Notes: generated by a model from the letters alone, not told the origin. Positions 50,233-59,613 are shown, counted from the first letter of the stretch. The stretch: 64,000 nt of DNA from DATKBT01 sp035546295 (GCA_035546295.1 DATKBT010000125.1:186001-250000); one strand, 5' to 3'. Numbers and translations are program-made.

Positions 50233-51509
50233 GGATCGCCTACATCGCGGCGGGGGCGGGCGGCATGTACTGCGGCAGCTGCATCCGCGACAACGCGCTG
50301 GTCGCCGAGTTGCAGCGCCGCGGCCACGATGCGCTGCTGATGCCGATCTACACGCCGCTGCGCACCGACGAGACGAGCGTCGCCCACGAGCGCGTGTTCT
50401 ACGGCGCGGTCAACGTGTACCTGCAGCAGTTGGTGCCGGTTCTCGGCAGGATGCCCGTGCGCATGCGGCGCTGGCTCGACAACCCGCGGCTCCTCGAGTG
50501 GGTGGGGTCGTCCAGCAGCACGATCGACGCTCACAAGCTCGGAGCGCTGACGCTGTCGATGCTGGAGGGGGAGTCGGGGCGCCAGCACGCCGAGCTCGAG
50601 TCGCTGGTCGGCTGGCTGCGCGACGAGCTCCGGCCCGACGTCGTCCACCTGACGAACTCGATGCTGCTCGGGTTCGCCCGACGGCTGCGGCGCGAGCTGC
50701 CGGACGCCCTCCTGGTGTGCTCGGTCCAGGGTGAGGACATCTTCCTCGACGACCTGCCCGAGCCCTGGCGCGCGCGGGTGCTGACCACGATGCGCGAGCG
50801 CGCCGGCGGGGTCGACCGCTTCGTCGCCACCGCCCGTTTCTACGCCGACGAGATGGCGGCCCTGCTCGACATCCCGGCGGAGCGCATGAAGATCGCGCGT
50901 CTCGGGATCAACCTCGAAGGGTTCGGCACGCGACCGGGCGAGCCCGAGGAGGGCCCGCTCGCGATCGGGTACCTGGCCAGGATCTGCCCCGAGAAGGGCC
51001 TGCACCTGCTGCTCGAGGCGTTTCGCGAGGTGGTGCGCGACCGCGAGCCGGGGTCGGTGGTGCTGCGCGTCGCCGGCTACCTGGGGGGGCGCGATCGCGG
51101 GTACCACGAAGGCCTGCGGGAGCAGGCGCGGGAGTGGGGGCTCGACGGTGCGATCGAGTGGCACGGCGAGGTCGATCGCGCGCGCAAGATCGCGTTCCTC
51201 GACTCGCTCCACGTGTTCTCGGTGCCGACCGTCTACCGCGAGCCCAAGGGGCTGTCGGTGCTCGAGGCGATGGCGTGCGGGGTGCCGTCGGTGCAGCCGG
51301 CGCACGGCGCCTTCCCCGAGCTGCTGGAGGCGACCGGCGGAGGCATCCTGGTCGAGCCGGAGAGCGCGCTGGCGGTGGCCGAGGGCCTGCGCTCCCTCCT
51401 CGACGACGCCGAGCGCCGGCGCGAGCTCGGGCAGCAGGGGGCCGAGGGCGTGCGGGCGCGCTACGCGGTCGCTGCGATGGCGGAAGAGACGCTGGCGGCC
51501 TACGCATGA
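50229..51509 (+). CDS. glycosyltransferase family 4 (GT-B)
   Basis: 426 residues. The N-terminal Rossmann domain has AYIAAGAGGMYCGSCIRDNALV and DVVHLTNSML; the C-terminal donor-binding domain has IGYLARICPEKGLHLLLEAF and the EPKGLSVLEAMACGVPSVQ EX7E motif. It transfers a sugar from an NDP-sugar. No membrane helix. The two cysteines in MYCGSC near the N-terminus are unusual for GT4 and conserved in a subgroup with this start. Substrate unknown; there is no exopolysaccharide cluster around it. Confidence 0.87.
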   Translation: MRIAYIAAGAGGMYCGSCIRDNALVAELQRRGHDALLMPIYTPLRTDETSVAHERVFYGAVNVYLQQLVPVLGRMPVRMRRWLDNPRLLEWVGSSSSTIDAHKLGALTLSMLEGESGRQHAELESLVGWLRDELRPDVVHLTNSMLLGFARRLRRELPDALLVCSVQGEDIFLDDLPEPWRARVLTTMRERAGGVDRFVATARFYADEMAALLDIPAERMKIARLGINLEGFGTRPGEPEEGPLAIGYLARICPEKGLHLLLEAFREVVRDREPGSVVLRVAGYLGGRDRGYHEGLREQAREWGLDGAIEWHGEVDRARKIAFLDSLHVFSVPTVYREPKGLSVLEAMACGVPSVQPAHGAFPELLEATGGGILVEPESALAVAEGLRSLLDDAERRRELGQQGAEGVRARYAVAAMAEETLAAYA

Positions 51510-51946
51510 GCGAAGGGGGCGATGCGATCCGCAGATTCGTGACCCGCCGGCGGGTCGAGTTCTCGGACACCGACATGGCCGGCATCATCCACTTCTCGCG
51601 CTACTTCGTGTACATGGAGACCGCCGAGCACGAGCTGCTCAACGCGATCGGCACCAGTGTCCACACCACGATCGACGGCGTCGCGATCGGCTGGCCGCGC
51701 CTGCGCGCGAGCTGCGAGTTCGTGCGTCCGGTGCGTTTCGAGGACACGCTCGAGATCACGGTGACCGTGCGGCGCAAGGGCAGCCGGTCGATGACCTGGG
51801 GCTTCGAGTTCGCGCACGAGGGCGAGGTGGTGGCGCGCGGCGAGCTGGTCACCGTCTGCTGCGAGCTGCGCCCGGGCGAGCCGCCGCGGTCGATTGCGAT
51901 CCCCGAGCCGATCGCCTCCAGGATCGCGGAGGCGACGGTAGAGTGA
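51506..51946 (+). CDS. acyl-CoA thioesterase, 4HBT hot-dog fold
   Basis: 146 residues. RVEFSDTDMAGIIHFSRYFVYMETAEHELL is the 4HBT signature region (Asp near 23), and GWPRLRASCEFVRPVRFEDTLEI follows. ATGA overlap with the GT4 gene. It is only distantly similar to the protein at 588-1034, so likely a different substrate. Confidence 0.87.
   Translation: MSEGGDAIRRFVTRRRVEFSDTDMAGIIHFSRYFVYMETAEHELLNAIGTSVHTTIDGVAIGWPRLRASCEFVRPVRFEDTLEITVTVRRKGSRSMTWGFEFAHEGEVVARGELVTVCCELRPGEPPRSIAIPEPIASRIAEATVE
51939..51944 (+). promoter_or_regulatory. possible -10 (TAGAGT) of the ABC ATPase gene
   Basis: TAGAGT ends 9 nt before the ATG at 51954 and overlaps the TGA stop of the thioesterase gene. A GAGACGG is present but poorly placed as a Shine-Dalgarno. 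Confidence 0.35.
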
Positions 51947-51953
51947 GACGGCG

Positions 51954-52655
51954 ATGAGCGCAGCACGCGGTGAGCTGGTCCTCGAGGAGGTGACCAAGGA
52001 GTACGTCACTCCGCACCACACCATCCGCGTGCTCGACGGGATCAGCGCCCGCCTCGGGCCGGGGATGGCGGTGGTGATCACGGGACCCTCGGGGTCGGGC
52101 AAGAGCACGTTGCTGCACATCGTCGGGGCGCTCGAGGTGCCGACCTCCGGTCGCGTGATCGTCGACGACCAGGATCCGCATCGGCTCGCCGAGGCCGAGC
52201 TCGCGCGCTTTCGCAACCGCGCCATCGGCTTCGTCTTCCAGGACCACCACCTGCTGCCGCAGTTCGACGTGCTCCAGAACGTGGTGCTGCCGACCATCGC
52301 CGGCGGCGGCTCGCCGGGGGAGGGGGCGGCGGATCGCGCCCGCCGGCTGCTCGCCGCGGTCGGGCTCGCCGAGCGCACCTCGCACCGCCCGGCCGAGCTG
52401 TCGGGGGGCGAGCGCCAGCGCGTTGCCATCGCACGGGCGCTGATCAATCGGCCGAGCCTCCTGTTGTGCGACGAGCCGACCGGCAACCTCGACCAGCGCA
52501 CCGCCGACGCGGTCGCCGACCTGCTCTTCGAGCTCCACGCCGAGGAGGGGGGATCGATGATCGTGGTCACCCACAGCCAGGAGCTCGCCGGCCGGTTCGC
52601 CCAGGGGTTCGAGCTCGAGCGGGAAGGCCTGCGGCCACGCCGAGGCAGCGGATGA
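51954..52655 (+). CDS. MacB/LolD-type ABC transporter ATP-binding protein
   Basis: 233 residues with Walker A GPSGSGKSTLL, Q-loop FVFQDHHLLPQFDVL, ABC signature LSGGERQR and Walker B LLLCDEPTGNLD. Closely related in type to LolD at 17795. The stop overlaps the ATG of a very large FtsX-type permease (ATGA), so the pair forms one transporter, probably a mechanotransmission-type exporter rather than an importer. Confidence 0.9.
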   Translation: MSAARGELVLEEVTKEYVTPHHTIRVLDGISARLGPGMAVVITGPSGSGKSTLLHIVGALEVPTSGRVIVDDQDPHRLAEAELARFRNRAIGFVFQDHHLLPQFDVLQNVVLPTIAGGGSPGEGAADRARRLLAAVGLAERTSHRPAELSGGERQRVAIARALINRPSLLLCDEPTGNLDQRTADAVADLLFELHAEEGGSMIVVTHSQELAGRFAQGFELEREGLRPRRGSG

Positions 52656-55600
52656 GGGAGATGCTCGACAGCCTGCGCTACTACTGGCGGACCAATCTCG
52701 CAGTGATGCTCGCGGCGGCGGTGGCCACCGCGGTGCTCACCGGCGCGCTGCTGGTCGGCGACTCGGTGCGCGGAAGCCTGCGCGACCTGACCCTCGACCG
52801 GCTCGGTGCGGTCGATCAGGCGCTGTTGTCGGAGGGCTTCTTTTCCGAGGACCTGGGGGAGCGCCTCGAAGAATCGGCCGCGGAGGTCGACGCGGTGCCC
52901 GCCATCCTGCTCCAGGGCGGAGTCACGGCTCCCGATCTGGGGACTCGCGCGTCGAAGGTCAACATCCAGGGGGTCGAGGAGAGCTTCGGGGCTCTCTACG
53001 AAGGCGACGCCGCAGCGGCGCTGGTCCTCGATCGCGCGCAGGGGCAGGCCTTCCCCCCGGTGGTCATCAACGAGGCGCTGCGCGCCGAGCTGGGCGCCGA
53101 GGTCGGGAGCCAGCTCCTGCTCCAGCTCGCCCGACCGAGCGACGTGCCGCGCGAGTCGCTGATGGGCTCGACCGAGCCCGCCGACGTGGTGCAGCGTCTG
53201 CGGGTGCAGGTGCGCTCGGTGCTCCCGGACCGTGGGCCGGGCCGCTTCGGGTTGATGCCGCACCAGAGCCTGCCGTTGGTCGCCTACGTCCCGCTCGCCG
53301 ATCTGCAGCGCTCGCTGGGGCAGCGCGGACGGATCAACGCCCTGCTGCTGGCGGGTGGGGGAGAGGCGCTCGCGGACGAGGTGCGGAGAAGTCTCGAGGT
53401 CGAGGACCTGGGCCTGGTGATCGAGGCGATCGGCGACCACGCTGTGGCGGTCGGCAGCCGCGAGCTGGTGTTGCGCGCGCCGGTGGAGGCCGCGATCGGT
53501 CGCGCCGTGAGTGGCCTCGGGGCCCGTTCGATGGAGGTGTCGACCTACCTCGCCAACCGCACCTGGCCCAGGGAGCTGGGAAGCGCCGAGGCCGCGCTCG
53601 AGGCCGGGAGGCTGCTTCCTTACTCGACGATCACGGGGCTCGAGCTGCCGCCTCCGGAGCGTCTCGGGGGCCCGGCGATGGGCTCGCTGGTCGGACTCGA
53701 CGGCGATCCGATCCGCGAGCTCATGCCCGGCGAGATCCTGCTCAACGAGTGGGCGGCGGACGATCTCGAGGTGGAGACCGGCGACTCGGTGGTCGTCGAG
53801 ACCTGGGAGGTCGGCGAGCGCGAGGAGCTGACCACGCGCACCGCCACGTTCGAGGTCGCCGGAATCGTCGCAATGGACGGTCTCGGCGCGGACCCCGAGC
53901 TCACGCCGGACTTCCCGGGCGTCTCCGACGCTCGCGACATGTCGGATTGGGAGCCGACCTTTCCGGTCGACCTGGGCCTGATCCGCGAGCGCGACGAGGA
54001 GTACTGGGACCTGTACCGGGGGGCTCCGAAGCTGTTCGTCGGCGTCGAGACCGCGCGCGAGCTGTGGGGGAGCCGCTTCGGCGAGATCACGAGTGTGCGC
54101 GTCGAGCTGCCGGCCGGCGGCGAGGAGGCGTTGCGCGGGCGCCTGCTCGCCGAGATCGACCCGCGCGCCGCGGGGCTGTCGGTGCTGCCGGTGAAGGCCC
54201 GGGGACTCGCCGCAGCGAAGGGGACGACCGACTTCGGCGGGCTGTTCATCGGCTTCTCGCTGTTCCTGATCGTGGCAGCGTGTCTCCTCGTGGCGCTGTT
54301 CTTCCGGCTCGGGACCGAGCGGCGGGGACGCGAGATCGGGATTCGCCTCGCGATCGGCGAGCGGGTGCGGCGGGTGCGCAGGGGCCTGCTCGCCGAAGGA
54401 GCGCTGCTGGCCGCGATCGGCGGGGTGCTCGGCCTGGCGCTGGCGGTGGGGTACGGAGCCGCGATGGTCTGGGGGCTGCGGACGCTGTGGGTGGGGGCGG
54501 TGGGCGCCCCCTTCCTCGAGCTGCACGTGGGCAGCCTCAGCCTCGCGATCGGCTACGGCGCCTCGCTGCTGGTGGTCGTGCTCGCGATCTGGCGCGCCGT
54601 CGGGCGGGAGGCGAGTCGGCCGCCGGTGGCCCTGCTCAAGGGCGCTCGCCGCGACGCGGAGTCGGCGGGTCGCTCGTCGCGCGCGCGGTGGGTGGCGCTG
54701 GGCGGGCTGCTGCTGGCCGCGGCCCTGTGGGGGGCCTCGTTCGCGGTCGCAGAGAGCTCGGCGTCAGCGCTGTTCTTCGGCGTCGGCGCACTGCTCCTCG
54801 TCGCCGGGCTGGCCGCGGTCTCGCTGTGGATTGGCCGGCCCTCCCAGTCGCTGATCTCGTCGGGCGGCGTCGAGGGCGTGACGCGGATGGCGCGCGCCAA
54901 CGCCTCGCTCAACCCGGGCCGCTCGCTGCTCAGCGTCGCGCTCGTGGCGTCCGCCTGCTTCGTCATCGTCGCGGTCGGCGCCTATGGCCACCGCTTCGGC
55001 GGGGACGAGCGCGACCGCGACACCGGCGGCGGCGGCTTCCAGTGGATCGCCGAGAGCAACGTGCCGATCTTCCACGAGCTCGCCTCGGAGGAGGGTCGCT
55101 TCGAGCTGGGAATGGACGCCGAGAGCTCGGCAGCGATCGCCGGCTCGACGATCCTGCCCTTCCGGGTGCTCGCGGGAGACGACGTGAGCTGCCTCAACCT
55201 CTATCAGCCGCAGAGCCCGAAGGTGCTGGGCGTGCCGGACGAGATGATCGAGCGGGGGGGCTTCGTCTTCCAGGGTCTGGCGGCGGATGGAGAGGAGCTG
55301 GAGAACCCCTGGAGGCTGCTCGAGCAGGACCTCGGCGAGGGTGTGATCCCGGCGTTCGGCGACTACAACTCGGTGCTGTGGATTCTCAAGTCCGGGCTCG
55401 GCGAGGACGTGATTCTCGAGGACGAGCTGGGCGGGGTGGTCCGCCTCCGTTTGGTCGGCCTGCTGCGCAAGAGCGTCTTCCAGAGCGAGCTTCTGGTGGC
55501 CGAGGACCGCCTCGTCGAGCACTTCCCGAGCGCGGCCGGCTACCGGACCTTCCTGGTCGAGACGCCGCCCGGTCGCGAAGAGGAGGTCGCGAGCGCGCTC

Positions 55601-56059
55601 GAAGGGGGGCTCGACGACTACGGCATGGACGTCACCGGCGTCGGGCAACGGATCCAGAGCTTCCAGGCGGTCGAGAACACCTACCTCGCGACCTTCCAGC
55701 TGCTCGGCGGCCTCGGGCTTTTGCTCGGGACGGTCGGGCTCGCCGTGATCCTGCTGCGCAACGTGCTCGAGCGCGCCGGCGAGCTGGCGACGCTGCGTGC
55801 GATCGGCTTCCGCCGTGCGACCCTGGCCTGGACGGTGGTCGCCGAGAACGGCCTGCTGCTGGTGCTGGGGATCGTGCTCGGCGCGCTGGCGGCGCTCGCC
55901 GCGGTGTCGCCGCATCTGCGCGGCGATCACGCCCTCGTGCCCTGGGGATCGCTGGCAGCGACCCTCCTCGCGGTCGCGCTGGTGGGGACCCTCGCCTGTC
56001 TCGTCGCGGTGCGCCGAGCGATCCGGCTCGACCTGCTGGCCAGCCTGCGCGGGGAGTGA
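52652..56059 (+). CDS. large FtsX/MacB-like ABC transporter permease, 1135 aa
   Basis: A fused double permease. N-terminal membrane helix (about 15-35, AVMLAAAVATAVLTGALLVG), a large extracytoplasmic domain (about 40-525), a first FtsX block of helices (about 530-660), two helices around 685-730, another anchor near 760, a second extracytoplasmic domain (about 780-1000), and a final FtsX block (LLGGLGLLLGTVGLAVILL onward) ending IRLDLLASLRGE. This matches long DUF214/FtsX-type proteins that work with LolD-like ATPases; substrates are unknown. ATG 52652 gives the family N-terminus. Confidence 0.85.
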   Translation: MREMLDSLRYYWRTNLAVMLAAAVATAVLTGALLVGDSVRGSLRDLTLDRLGAVDQALLSEGFFSEDLGERLEESAAEVDAVPAILLQGGVTAPDLGTRASKVNIQGVEESFGALYEGDAAAALVLDRAQGQAFPPVVINEALRAELGAEVGSQLLLQLARPSDVPRESLMGSTEPADVVQRLRVQVRSVLPDRGPGRFGLMPHQSLPLVAYVPLADLQRSLGQRGRINALLLAGGGEALADEVRRSLEVEDLGLVIEAIGDHAVAVGSRELVLRAPVEAAIGRAVSGLGARSMEVSTYLANRTWPRELGSAEAALEAGRLLPYSTITGLELPPPERLGGPAMGSLVGLDGDPIRELMPGEILLNEWAADDLEVETGDSVVVETWEVGEREELTTRTATFEVAGIVAMDGLGADPELTPDFPGVSDARDMSDWEPTFPVDLGLIRERDEEYWDLYRGAPKLFVGVETARELWGSRFGEITSVRVELPAGGEEALRGRLLAEIDPRAAGLSVLPVKARGLAAAKGTTDFGGLFIGFSLFLIVAACLLVALFFRLGTERRGREIGIRLAIGERVRRVRRGLLAEGALLAAIGGVLGLALAVGYGAAMVWGLRTLWVGAVGAPFLELHVGSLSLAIGYGASLLVVVLAIWRAVGREASRPPVALLKGARRDAESAGRSSRARWVALGGLLLAAALWGASFAVAESSASALFFGVGALLLVAGLAAVSLWIGRPSQSLISSGGVEGVTRMARANASLNPGRSLLSVALVASACFVIVAVGAYGHRFGGDERDRDTGGGGFQWIAESNVPIFHELASEEGRFELGMDAESSAAIAGSTILPFRVLAGDDVSCLNLYQPQSPKVLGVPDEMIERGGFVFQGLAADGEELENPWRLLEQDLGEGVIPAFGDYNSVLWILKSGLGEDVILEDELGGVVRLRLVGLLRKSVFQSELLVAEDRLVEHFPSAAGYRTFLVETPPGREEEVASALEGGLDDYGMDVTGVGQRIQSFQAVENTYLATFQLLGGLGLLLGTVGLAVILLRNVLERAGELATLRAIGFRRATLAWTVVAENGLLLVLGIVLGALAALAAVSPHLRGDHALVPWGSLAATLLAVALVGTLACLVAVRRAIRLDLLASLRGE

Positions 56060-56664
56060 GCGCGCTGTCGATCCCGCGCCTGAAGCGGACGCTGCGTTCC
56101 GAGATGCGGGCCCGGGTCGGCGCGCTCGAGCCGGAGCGCGCGAGCGAAGCCGGCCGCGCGGCGGCGAAGCGCCTGCTGGGATTGCCCGAGATCGAGGCGG
56201 CGAGTGGACTGCTGGTCTTCCTGTCGTTCGGGTTGGAGATCGACACGCAGCCGCTGATCGAGGAGTGGCAGGCGCGCGGGCGGGCGTTGTTCGTGCCGCG
56301 GCTGGTGAGGCCCGGGACGCCGCTCGAGGTCTGCCGCTCTCCCTGCCTGCTCGAGACCTCGTCGTTCGGCATCCGCCAGCCGGTCGCCGAGGTGCCGGGT
56401 CTCGGCGGCGCCGAGCTCGAGGCGGAGCTCGACGCGGCGGTCGTTCCCGGACTCGCCTTCGACCTCGAGTGTCACCGTCTCGGCTACGGCGCCGGGACCT
56501 TCGACCGGTTCCTGGCCGAGCGCCGGCTGTTCACGGCCGGCTTCGGCTACGACCTGCAGGTGGTCGAGCGGGTCCCGGTGGAGGCCCACGACGTCGCCCT
56601 CAGCCGCGTGGTCACCGAGGTGCGGGTGCTGGCACCGCGCGGGAGCTCCACCACGGGCTGCTAG
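56056..56664 (+). CDS. 5-formyltetrahydrofolate cyclo-ligase
   Basis: 202 residues, GTG start in a GTGA overlap with the permease. IPRLKRTLRSEMRARV at the start, LVFLSFGLEIDTQPLI, FVPRLV, FGIRQP, the VVPGLAFDLECHRLGYGAGTFDRFLA loop, and GFGYDLQVVERVPVEAHDVAL. It makes 5,10-methenyl-THF from 5-formyl-THF and ATP (YgfA/FAU1 family). Its last eight codons and stop lie within copy 2 of a 27-bp repeat, so the C-terminal RGSSTTGC is specified by that repeat. Confidence 0.92.
   Translation: MSALSIPRLKRTLRSEMRARVGALEPERASEAGRAAAKRLLGLPEIEAASGLLVFLSFGLEIDTQPLIEEWQARGRALFVPRLVRPGTPLEVCRSPCLLETSSFGIRQPVAEVPGLGGAELEAELDAAVVPGLAFDLECHRLGYGAGTFDRFLAERRLFTAGFGYDLQVVERVPVEAHDVALSRVVTEVRVLAPRGSSTTGC
56638..56664 (+). 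repeat. 27-bp dispersed repeat, copy 2 (upstream of the aminopeptidase P gene)
   Basis: Perfect match to 8205-8231. It ends 11 nt before the GTG start at 56676, exactly as copy 1 ends 11 nt before the ftsY ATG. It also encodes the end of the cyclo-ligase, including its TAG stop. Confidence 0.9.
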
Positions 56665-56667
56665 GCT
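56662..56667 (+). promoter_or_regulatory. putative extended -10 (TGC-TAGGCT) of the aminopeptidase P gene
   Basis: TAGGCT preceded by TGC ends 8 nt before GTG 56676. The TAG is the stop codon of the cyclo-ligase gene. No Shine-Dalgarno is seen. Confidence 0.45.
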
Positions 56668-56675
56668 GCCCGGCC

Positions 56676-58031
56676 GTGTGCGCTTCCCTGAGTGAGTGCC
56701 TCGAGCGTCGCCTCGCCGTGGCCGGCGACGCCCTCTCCTCGGCGACCGGTGACCGGCCCGCGCTGGTGATGGTGTGGGCCGGCGAGCCGATCCACGTCCC
56801 CGGTGGACACGACCAGACCTTCCCGTTTCGACCGCACCCCGAATACCAGTGGCTCACCGGCTCGACGCGCGCGGGCGGAGTGATCGTCTGGGACGGCTCG
56901 TCGGGGGAGTGGACGGGCTTCGTGCGTCCAGTCACCGACGCCGAGCGCCTGTGGGAGGGGGCCTCCGAGGAGGTCGCGGGCGAAGACATCTCGGGCGAAG
57001 ACATCTCGGGCGAAGACATCGCCGATCTGGCTCGTTGGCTGGGCGCGCGAGACATCGGCTCGGTCTTCTCGCTCGGAGCGCCCGGCGCCGACGACCTCGA
57101 CCTGCTCGAGACCGTCGTCCCCGGCTTCGACCAGGCCGGGGAGGACGAGCTCGACGCGGTCCAGCAGGCGCTCGACCGGGCGCGCCGCCCCAAGGACCGC
57201 TACGAGCTCGGGCTGATCGCGCGGGCGGTGACGGCGACCGCGGCCGGCCACCGCCGCGTCCTCGAGGTGCTGCGGCCCGGGATCAGCGAGCGCGAGATCC
57301 AGATCGAGCTCGAGGCCGAGATGTTCCGACACGGCGCCGACGCCACCGGCTACGGCACGATCGTGGGGATCGGCTCCCATGCCGCGGTGCTCCACTTCTC
57401 CCCCGGCGCGCGGACCGCGCGGCCCGGCGACCTCGTGCTGATCGATGCCGGCGGATCTGTGGGCGGCTACACCGCCGACGTCACCCGCACGCACCCGGCG
57501 GTGCCCCCTTGCGACCGGAGGCAGGCCGACGTCCGCGATCTGGTCGTCGCCGCGCTCGACGAAGGGATCGCCGCGTGCCGCCCCGGAGTCGAGTGGCACG
57601 ACGTCCACCGCACGTCGGCGCGCGTGCTGGCCCGGGGGCTGGTCGATCTGGGCGTGCTGGTCGGCGAGGTCGAGGGCCTGCTCGAGAGCGAGGCCCTCGC
57701 GGTCTTCTTCCCCCACGGCGTGGGGCACATGGTGGGGCTCGGCGTGCGCGACGTCGGCGGCGCGGCTCCCGGCCGCGACAACCCGCGCTGCTGCGGCGTC
57801 AACGTGCGCGTCGACCTGCCGCTCGAGCGAGGTTTCGTGATGACGGTCGAGCCCGGCATCTACTTCGTTCCCGCGATCCTCGACGACCCCGAGCGGCGCG
57901 AGCGCTTCGCCTCCCAGATTCGGTGGGACCGGGTGGAGGAGCTGCGTCCGATCGGCGGCGTGCGGATGGAGGACGACGTGCTGATCGTGGAGGATGGCGC
58001 CCGCAACCTGACCGCCGAGATCCCGCGATAG
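56676..58031 (+). CDS. aminopeptidase P family protein (M24B Xaa-Pro peptidase)
   Basis: 451 residues from GTG 56676: a creatinase-like N domain (1-165) and a pita-bread catalytic domain. Metal ligands are visible: LIDAGG (Asp), TADVTRTHP (Asp), HGVGHMVGLGVRDVG (His), MTVEPGIYF (Glu) and VRMEDDVLI (Glu). It removes N-terminal residues from Xaa-Pro peptides with two Mn ions. An in-frame acidic repeat (EDISG-type) lies around residues 102-115. The GTG was chosen by the N-domain start and hexamer spacing; there is no nearby ATG until 56769. Confidence 0.88.
   Translation: MCASLSECLERRLAVAGDALSSATGDRPALVMVWAGEPIHVPGGHDQTFPFRPHPEYQWLTGSTRAGGVIVWDGSSGEWTGFVRPVTDAERLWEGASEEVAGEDISGEDISGEDIADLARWLGARDIGSVFSLGAPGADDLDLLETVVPGFDQAGEDELDAVQQALDRARRPKDRYELGLIARAVTATAAGHRRVLEVLRPGISEREIQIELEAEMFRHGADATGYGTIVGIGSHAAVLHFSPGARTARPGDLVLIDAGGSVGGYTADVTRTHPAVPPCDRRQADVRDLVVAALDEGIAACRPGVEWHDVHRTSARVLARGLVDLGVLVGEVEGLLESEALAVFFPHGVGHMVGLGVRDVGGAAPGRDNPRCCGVNVRVDLPLERGFVMTVEPGIYFVPAILDDPERRERFASQIRWDRVEELRPIGGVRMEDDVLIVEDGARNLTAEIPR
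56979..57020 (+). repeat. 15-bp in-frame tandem repeat (2.8 copies) encoding GEDIS
   Basis: GGCGAAGACATCTCG at 56979-56993 and 56994-57008, with a partial third copy 57009-57020, inside the linker region of the aminopeptidase P gene. Confidence 0.88.
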
Positions 58032-58035
58032 GGCG

Positions 58036-59613
58036 ATGGGTGTCCTTCGCGCGGCGGTCCTGGTCGCGGGGGCGCTGACCTCGGCTTGCGCGACCGACGC
58101 CGGCTTCGACGTCCTGATTCGCGGCGGCCGGCTGCTCGACGGCTCGGGCAACCCCTGGCGCAGAGTCGACATCGGAGTCGAAGCCGACCGGATCGTCGCG
58201 GTCGGCGACCTCGGCGACGACCCCGACGCCGCCCGGGCCGCGCTGGTGATCGACGCTTCGGGGCTGATCGTGACGCCGGGCTTCATCGACGTTCACTCGC
58301 ACGCCGCGGCGGCGCTGGCGACCGCTGAGCTGAGCGATGCACGGCCGTTGCTGATGCAGGGGATCACGACCGTAGTGGTCAATCCGGACGGTAGCGGGCC
58401 GACCGACCTCCCCGCCCAGCGGAGAGCGCTGCTCGCCGACGGCCTGGGCGTCAACGTCGCTCTGATGGTCCCCCACGCGGGCGTGCGGCAGGCGGTGCTG
58501 GGCATGGAGGATCGGGCGCCAAACGCCGAGGAGCTGCGTGCGATGGAGGAGCTGGTGCGCAGCGGCATGGAGGAGGGAGCCTTCGGCCTCTCGAGCGGCC
58601 CCTTCTACGCGCCGGGGAGCTTCGCCACGACCGAGGAGCTGATCGCGCTCGCCCGGGTCGCGGCGGCCGCCGGCGGCGTCTACTCGAGCCACATCCGCGA
58701 CGAGGCGGACTACTCGGTCGGGGTGATCGCGGCCGTCGAGGAGGTGATCCGCATCGCCGAGGAGGCGGACCTGCCGGGCGTGGTCACCCACGTGAAGGTG
58801 CTCGGGCCTCGGGTCTGGGGACTCTCGCGGACGATCGTCGAGCTCGTCGAGCGCGCCCGCGCGCGCGGCGTCGAGGTCTACGCCGACCAGTACCCATACG
58901 AGGCCTCCGGGACCGGCATCGTCGGCGCTCTGGTCCCCCGCTGGGCGCAGGAAGGCGGCCACCCGGCGCTGCTCGCGAGGCTGCGGGAGGCGGAGCAGCG
59001 GGCGCGGATCCGGGCCGAAGTCGTCGACAACCTCGATCGTCGCGGGGGCGCCGATCGGCTGCTCTTCGCGCGCTATCCGGCGGATCCCTCGATCGAGGGG
59101 CGAACGCTCTCCGCGATTGCGGAGGAGCGCGGCGCCCATCCAGCGGATCTCGCGCTCGATCTCCTCGGCGGCGGCGACGCCGGCCTGATCTCGTTCAACA
59201 TGACCGAGGACGACATCGCGGTCTTCATGCGTCGGCCCTGGACCATGACCGCCTCGGACGGCGGCCTGACCGCCCCGGGCGAGGGGCACCCGCACCCCCG
59301 GTGGTACGGGACCTTTCCGCGCAAGATCCGCCGCTATGCCCTCGAAGATGGCGTGGTCGGTCTCGAGGACGCGGTGCGCAGCATGACGTCGCTCTCGGCG
59401 GGCGTGTTCGGCATGGCGGATCGAGGCGTGGTGCGTTCCGGCGCGATCGCCGACCTGGTGATCTTCGACCTGGAGAGGATCCGCGACGCGGCCACCTACG
59501 AGGATCCGCACCGGCTCGCCGAGGGGGTGGAGTGGGTGCTGGTGGGCGGCGAGGTGGCGGTCGCCGGCGGCGAGCCGACCGGCCGCCTCGCCGGGAGGGT
59601 GCTGAGCCGCTGA
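58036..59613 (+). CDS. lipoprotein amidohydrolase, N-acyl-D-amino-acid deacylase-like
   Basis: 525 residues. A lipoprotein signal peptide with lipobox LTSAC (Cys near residue 18) implies anchoring in the envelope. FDVLIRGGRLLDGSGNPW and IVTPGFIDVHSHAAAA are the amidohydrolase start with the HxH metal pair; YSSHIRDEADY, TASDGG and the C-terminal GVVRSGAIADLVIFD are typical of D-aminoacylase-type enzymes. It probably hydrolyses N-acyl or dipeptide-like amides in the periplasm. Follows the peptidase gene by four bases, so peptide catabolism is a shared theme. Confidence 0.87.
   Translation: MGVLRAAVLVAGALTSACATDAGFDVLIRGGRLLDGSGNPWRRVDIGVEADRIVAVGDLGDDPDAARAALVIDASGLIVTPGFIDVHSHAAAALATAELSDARPLLMQGITTVVVNPDGSGPTDLPAQRRALLADGLGVNVALMVPHAGVRQAVLGMEDRAPNAEELRAMEELVRSGMEEGAFGLSSGPFYAPGSFATTEELIALARVAAAAGGVYSSHIRDEADYSVGVIAAVEEVIRIAEEADLPGVVTHVKVLGPRVWGLSRTIVELVERARARGVEVYADQYPYEASGTGIVGALVPRWAQEGGHPALLARLREAEQRARIRAEVVDNLDRRGGADRLLFARYPADPSIEGRTLSAIAEERGAHPADLALDLLGGGDAGLISFNMTEDDIAVFMRRPWTMTASDGGLTAPGEGHPHPRWYGTFPRKIRRYALEDGVVGLEDAVRSMTSLSAGVFGMADRGVVRSGAIADLVIFDLERIRDAATYEDPHRLAEGVEWVLVGGEVAVAGGEPTGRLAGRVLSR

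Noticed and set aside
51500..54526. A 1008-codon minus-strand open frame opposite the ABC transporter genes
   Set aside because: Same GC-rich shadow effect; the sense strand encodes complete ABC ATPase and permease motifs.
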